Source of the DNA: Paludibacteraceae bacterium
GTDB taxonomy: Bacteria; Bacteroidota; Bacteroidia; Bacteroidales; Paludibacteraceae
Direction of reading: 5' to 3'
Assembly (NCBI GenBank): GCA_017551025.1
Contig: JAFZNG010000014.1
Span: 44,799 to 108,798 of the forward strand
DNA: 64,000 nucleotides
Of the stretch, positions 61,432-64,000 are shown piece by piece (the first letter of the stretch is position 1; the number at the start of each line of letters is the position of its first letter). The translations under genes and the position numbers were made by a program. The notes beneath the pieces are model-generated. The model was not told the DNA's origin. It ran no database searches and saw nothing but the letters and a program-made list of their open reading frames with translations.

Positions 61432-62780
61432 CGGTTCGCCTCCTTTCTTGTAATGCCCATGATGATGGCCAGTAGTAGCAGGCTCCAGGTTACCAGGCGC
61501 GGGTCGAACAACAGCGGTGCACGCGGATAGATGAGGGCATGGCCGACCAGAAGGAAGTACATTAGGTACCAGTACGGACTGTATTTCGCCCGATAATAAC
61601 TCTCCTTGACCCATACGCCGATGAGGAACATGGCCAGCGCTGTGCCTACGGTACCGAACGAACGATACGCCTCGCCTATCATGTTCGTGCCGGTTCCCCA
61701 AGTAGCATTCGGACCCAGGAACAAATACGTCGGCAGGTCGCCGCCGTGTAACATCTGAGGCGGCAGGTCGGAATGCGAGACGATATATCCCGCCAGTCCC
61801 GGAATAGGCGAACTCAGGTCGAGCGACATACCCGTAAACCAGCTTAGGTCATTCTCCTGCGCCCAACCGAAGAGGCGGAAGAGGTTGACTTCATTGACGA
61901 TCAGGTCCTCGTAGATATCCCAAAACTCCTGCAACCGGGTATGCGCCAGTTTCTGTTGCCATGCGCTGAAGTTTAGTCCCTCGGTGCGCAAGGTCATCAC
62001 GAGGAACAGCACCAGCGAACCACCGGCTATTACGCCTGCGACCTGCCACCATTTCAGGTGATAGACATACATGCTGAAACCGACGATCAGGATGAGCGCC
62101 AGACCTACCGCCAACTGACGGCTACCCGTCGAGAGCAGGATGAGCATGAACGCCAAAACGACCAGCAGATAGAACCACCACTGCTGCTTCGGCAGCCGGA
62201 ACAGGAAGATGGCCATCAGGTAGCAACCGATGGTGAAGATATTATTGAAATAACTGTAGATGCCTACCTCACGCAAGTTCGCACCATCCGCATAGACACT
62301 TTGCAATGCGGTCCATCCGCCCGTCGCAACAAACAGCACCCAGGCGGCTATCGTAACGGCAAAGAAGAACAGGTACTGACGTATCGTAATCGTAAACGTA
62401 GGTTCAGCGGGTTCTTCGCGTTGCAGTTGCAGTAGTCGTGTTGCCCCCAGCAGGTACCATGCATAGCCAAAGTAGGCCAAGGCCGTCGCCCGCGTCACGT
62501 AGTTGTCGTTGAACGAAAAACTGAAGAACGACCAGTAGATGCGTTCCGTGGGGGCGTAAAAGACCGGATAAACAAAGTTGACGAGGAAGAACGAGATAGC
62601 AAAGAATAGTTCAAAGCCCAACCAGTTCTGGCGCTTGTTTGTCGCAAAAAAGAGCACATTCTGCGTCAAAAAAAGCGTCATAAGCGTCACGCAATAGTCG
62701 TAACTATAGGTCCACGGCGCCTTGATATACAGCACCGTTGCCACGATCGCAAACGCTATATTTAACAGGTAGGTGAGCAT
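61428..62780 (-). CDS. Wzy-like oligosaccharide repeat-unit polymerase
   Basis: 450 residues with about twelve membrane helices and a large loop between the later helices (LDLSSPIPGLAGYIVSHSDL, GPNATWGTGTNMIGEAYRSFG), as in O-antigen polymerases. Start ATG at 62780 overlaps the preceding stop (TGATG). Polymerises lipid-linked repeat units in the periplasm. No flippase (Wzx) is in the operon. Confidence 0.8.
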   Translation of the reverse strand: MLTYLLNIAFAIVATVLYIKAPWTYSYDYCVTLMTLFLTQNVLFFATNKRQNWLGFELFFAISFFLVNFVYPVFYAPTERIYWSFFSFSFNDNYVTRATALAYFGYAWYLLGATRLLQLQREEPAEPTFTITIRQYLFFFAVTIAAWVLFVATGGWTALQSVYADGANLREVGIYSYFNNIFTIGCYLMAIFLFRLPKQQWWFYLLVVLAFMLILLSTGSRQLAVGLALILIVGFSMYVYHLKWWQVAGVIAGGSLVLFLVMTLRTEGLNFSAWQQKLAHTRLQEFWDIYEDLIVNEVNLFRLFGWAQENDLSWFTGMSLDLSSPIPGLAGYIVSHSDLPPQMLHGGDLPTYLFLGPNATWGTGTNMIGEAYRSFGTVGTALAMFLIGVWVKESYYRAKYSPYWYLMYFLLVGHALIYPRAPLLFDPRLVTWSLLLLAIIMGITRKEANR

Positions 62781-63694
62781 CAGCCGTTGATTTTCTCCAT
62801 GATACGTGTTAGCATATATAGCCAGTAGGCCGGTCGGCCGAACTCCTCTTCTTCGCGCCAGGCCCGCATGGCTCGTTCGCGTCCCTCGGGCGTGACGGCC
62901 GGTTGATGAATGGCACGCCAATGGTAACCGCAAGCCAGCACGCGCTCCGGCCAACTGAGTCGCAACCGGCGGTTCATCCGGTCGTAGATGGCATGATCCT
63001 GCTCCATGTTCCGCCCAAGGCTCTCTGCTGAGCCCGACACTTTATGCGGGTGCTGGCGAAAACTGTTCATCTCCTTAGCCAGGTAACCTACCGTTCCCTG
63101 CATCGCTATCTCGATCCAGAACAACCGGTCGCCGCTGGCGGGGTACTTCTCCACCTCCCGCATATCTACCTGCATTGCCGCATCGCGACGGAAGACCACG
63201 GCGCTGGCATTGCATACATAGCTGTAGCCCAGTAGGTAACGACGCACAAACACTTCGCCCGCCATCAGGAAGTCGTGTTGCCATATGCCGGTGGTGGAAG
63301 TCAGCAAAGGATACCCCAACGTATCGATCTTACGACTATGGCAGAAAGCCATCACAGCGCCTGAGTTATCCAGTCCCTGCACCAGTTGCGAGAGCATCTC
63401 CGGCGCAGCTAGATCGTCGCTCTCGGCAATCCATACGTAGTCGCCCGTCGCTTCCTGTAGACCGCGTTCCCACTGACGGAAGGTGTTGCCCGAATTGCGG
63501 TCGTTCACCAGCAGCGTCTTCACTTCCGGCCGCTTGGCATATTCTTGCAAAATAGCAACGCTCTCATCCGTAGAAGCATCATCCAGGAGGATAATTTCCT
63601 TCTGAGGATAATCCTGCGCGAAGATACTATCCAGCCGCTCACGCAAATACCTTGCGTGGTTATAGTTAGGAACTATGATGCTTACTTTTTTCAC
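62780..63694 (-). CDS. glycosyltransferase family 2
   Basis: 304 residues from the GTG at 63694 (VKKVSIIVPNYNHARYLRERL). DDASTDES, WIAESDDLA (DxD-like) and FRRDAAM, with a C-terminal helical region. The frame runs upstream to 63736, but that part lies within the promoter, so the GTG is taken. First gene of the six-gene glycan operon. Confidence 0.88.
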   Translation of the reverse strand: MKKVSIIVPNYNHARYLRERLDSIFAQDYPQKEIILLDDASTDESVAILQEYAKRPEVKTLLVNDRNSGNTFRQWERGLQEATGDYVWIAESDDLAAPEMLSQLVQGLDNSGAVMAFCHSRKIDTLGYPLLTSTTGIWQHDFLMAGEVFVRRYLLGYSYVCNASAVVFRRDAAMQVDMREVEKYPASGDRLFWIEIAMQGTVGYLAKEMNSFRQHPHKVSGSAESLGRNMEQDHAIYDRMNRRLRLSWPERVLACGYHWRAIHQPAVTPEGRERAMRAWREEEEFGRPAYWLYMLTRIMEKING

Positions 63695-63713
63695 TTGCGT
63701 ACAAACTAGCGTG

Positions 63714-63745
63714 CAAAGGTACAAAAAAAAACGCACATACGCAAA
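63714..63745 (-). promoter_or_regulatory. promoter of the glycan operon
   Basis: -33 TTTG (63742-63745) with CGTATGTG, 20-base spacer of T, -7 TACCTTTG (63714-63721). The -33 is in the loop of the hairpin at 63731-63757. Confidence 0.85.
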
Positions 63746-63757
63746 TTTATGTGCGTT
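63731..63757. terminator. terminator hairpin overlapping the glycan promoter
   Basis: ACGCACATA (63731-63739) pairs with TATGTGCGT (63749-63757), A-run left, T-run right. It can end the minus-strand gene to the right while its loop and T-run are the next promoter's -33 and spacer. Confidence 0.75.
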
Positions 63758-63766
63758 TTTTTTACA

Positions 63767-63815
63767 TTAGCCTCCAGCCTTTCGCCTTTAGCCGTTACTT
63801 AGCCATTAGCCGTTC
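63767..63815. repeat. heptamer array at the end of the right-edge gene
   Basis: Seven degenerate units: ttagcct, ccagcct, ttcgcct, ttagccg, ttactta, gccatta, gccgttc. The sixth contains the stop codon of the gene at 63806. Confidence 0.8.
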
Positions 63816-64000
63816 TGGGCGTCGTAGGTGTCGCCGCAGACTTTCCAGAGATAGGCGCGGAGGGTCTTCTTGCCGCCGGCCGTGTCCTTCTGGGCCTCGA
63901 AGGCTTCGCGATCAGTAGCGATCGTGGAGAGGTTCTTCATACGGGTGTTGACAGCCGCCTGTACAGCGGTGAAGCGGGTACGAGCTGCGAGCTCGTTCTG
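63806..64000 (-). CDS. 3' end of a gene of unknown function (cut by window edge)
   Basis: 64 codons remain, ending KKTLRAYLWKVCGDTYDAQNG. The visible part is mostly helical (ELAARTRFTAVQAAVNTRMKN) and GC-rich. Not recognised; no motif can be named. The last residues (AQNG) and stop lie in the heptamer array. Its transcript would end at the hairpin 63731-63757. Confidence 0.6.
   Translation of the reverse strand, partial: QNELAARTRFTAVQAAVNTRMKNLSTIATDREAFEAQKDTAGGKKTLRAYLWKVCGDTYDAQNG

Overview
The window is a stretch of chromosome from a Bacteroidota bacterium, most likely order Bacteroidales. Evidence: promoters of the Bacteroidetes type (TTTG, 20 bases, TAnnTTTG) stand before most transcription units; there are serine palmitoyltransferase, ATP-type PEP carboxykinase, a SecDF fusion, ribosomal protein S16 with a long Ala-rich tail, and type IX secretion / gliding genes (porX, gldB, gldJ, and a cargo protein with a C-terminal sorting domain). 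Most genes are housekeeping, with accessory segments at about 15.2-24.5 kb (AT-rich surface proteins) and 57.8-63.7 kb (polysaccharide synthesis).

Layout. 0-15 kb: CPBP protease, a small membrane protein, parE, mdh, a sphingolipid-type pair (spt and an SDR reductase), ldcA with an EptA-like transferase, pepD, secDF, gtrA. 15.2-24.5 kb: a 650-base repeat-rich spacer, then a minus-strand group (beta-barrel protein, 1538-residue T9SS adhesin, FISUMP-type protein, unknown protein), a possible structured RNA, a DUF6169 two-gene module and msrC; the last two share a duplicated promoter region. 24.5-35 kb: a 31-residue ORF, ksgA-corA, nadA, tRNA-Met, pckA, a tiny lipoprotein, and the PASTA-rluD-porX-EEP-queH operon. 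35-46 kb: dacB-birA-rfbB (minus), lolD-gldB-sufS-EEP (plus), gldJ-gcvH (minus), folP-cdaA (plus). 46-58 kb: a second beta-barrel protein, metG-rmuC-tsaC-sugar transferase, a DUF4294-like gene, proS, rpsP, ychF, a CaCA antiporter. 57.8-63.7 kb: a six-gene minus-strand glycan operon (three GT2, two GT4, one Wzy-like polymerase) from one promoter. Both window edges cut a gene.

The most unusual feature is a dispersed set of more than twenty short arrays with a 7-base period (four to six degenerate heptamers each). They lie between genes in operons, at gene ends where they supply start or stop codons, and in frame inside ordinary enzymes (ldcA twice, pepD, gtrA, rluD, queH, a glycosyltransferase, a small membrane protein). 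The heptamer differs between loci while the period stays at 7. Other dispersed elements are a 20-base GC palindrome after two stop codons, a GACCGC/CGCTTCGCT element after two others, a roughly 60-base repeat at 3.15 and 15.26 kb, and a duplicated promoter with an upstream palindrome at 23.7 and 24.4 kb. Several promoters have the -33 element inside the loop of a terminator-like hairpin, and two divergent pairs are interleaved with nearly the same geometry. All calls come from reading the sequence; no database search was run.
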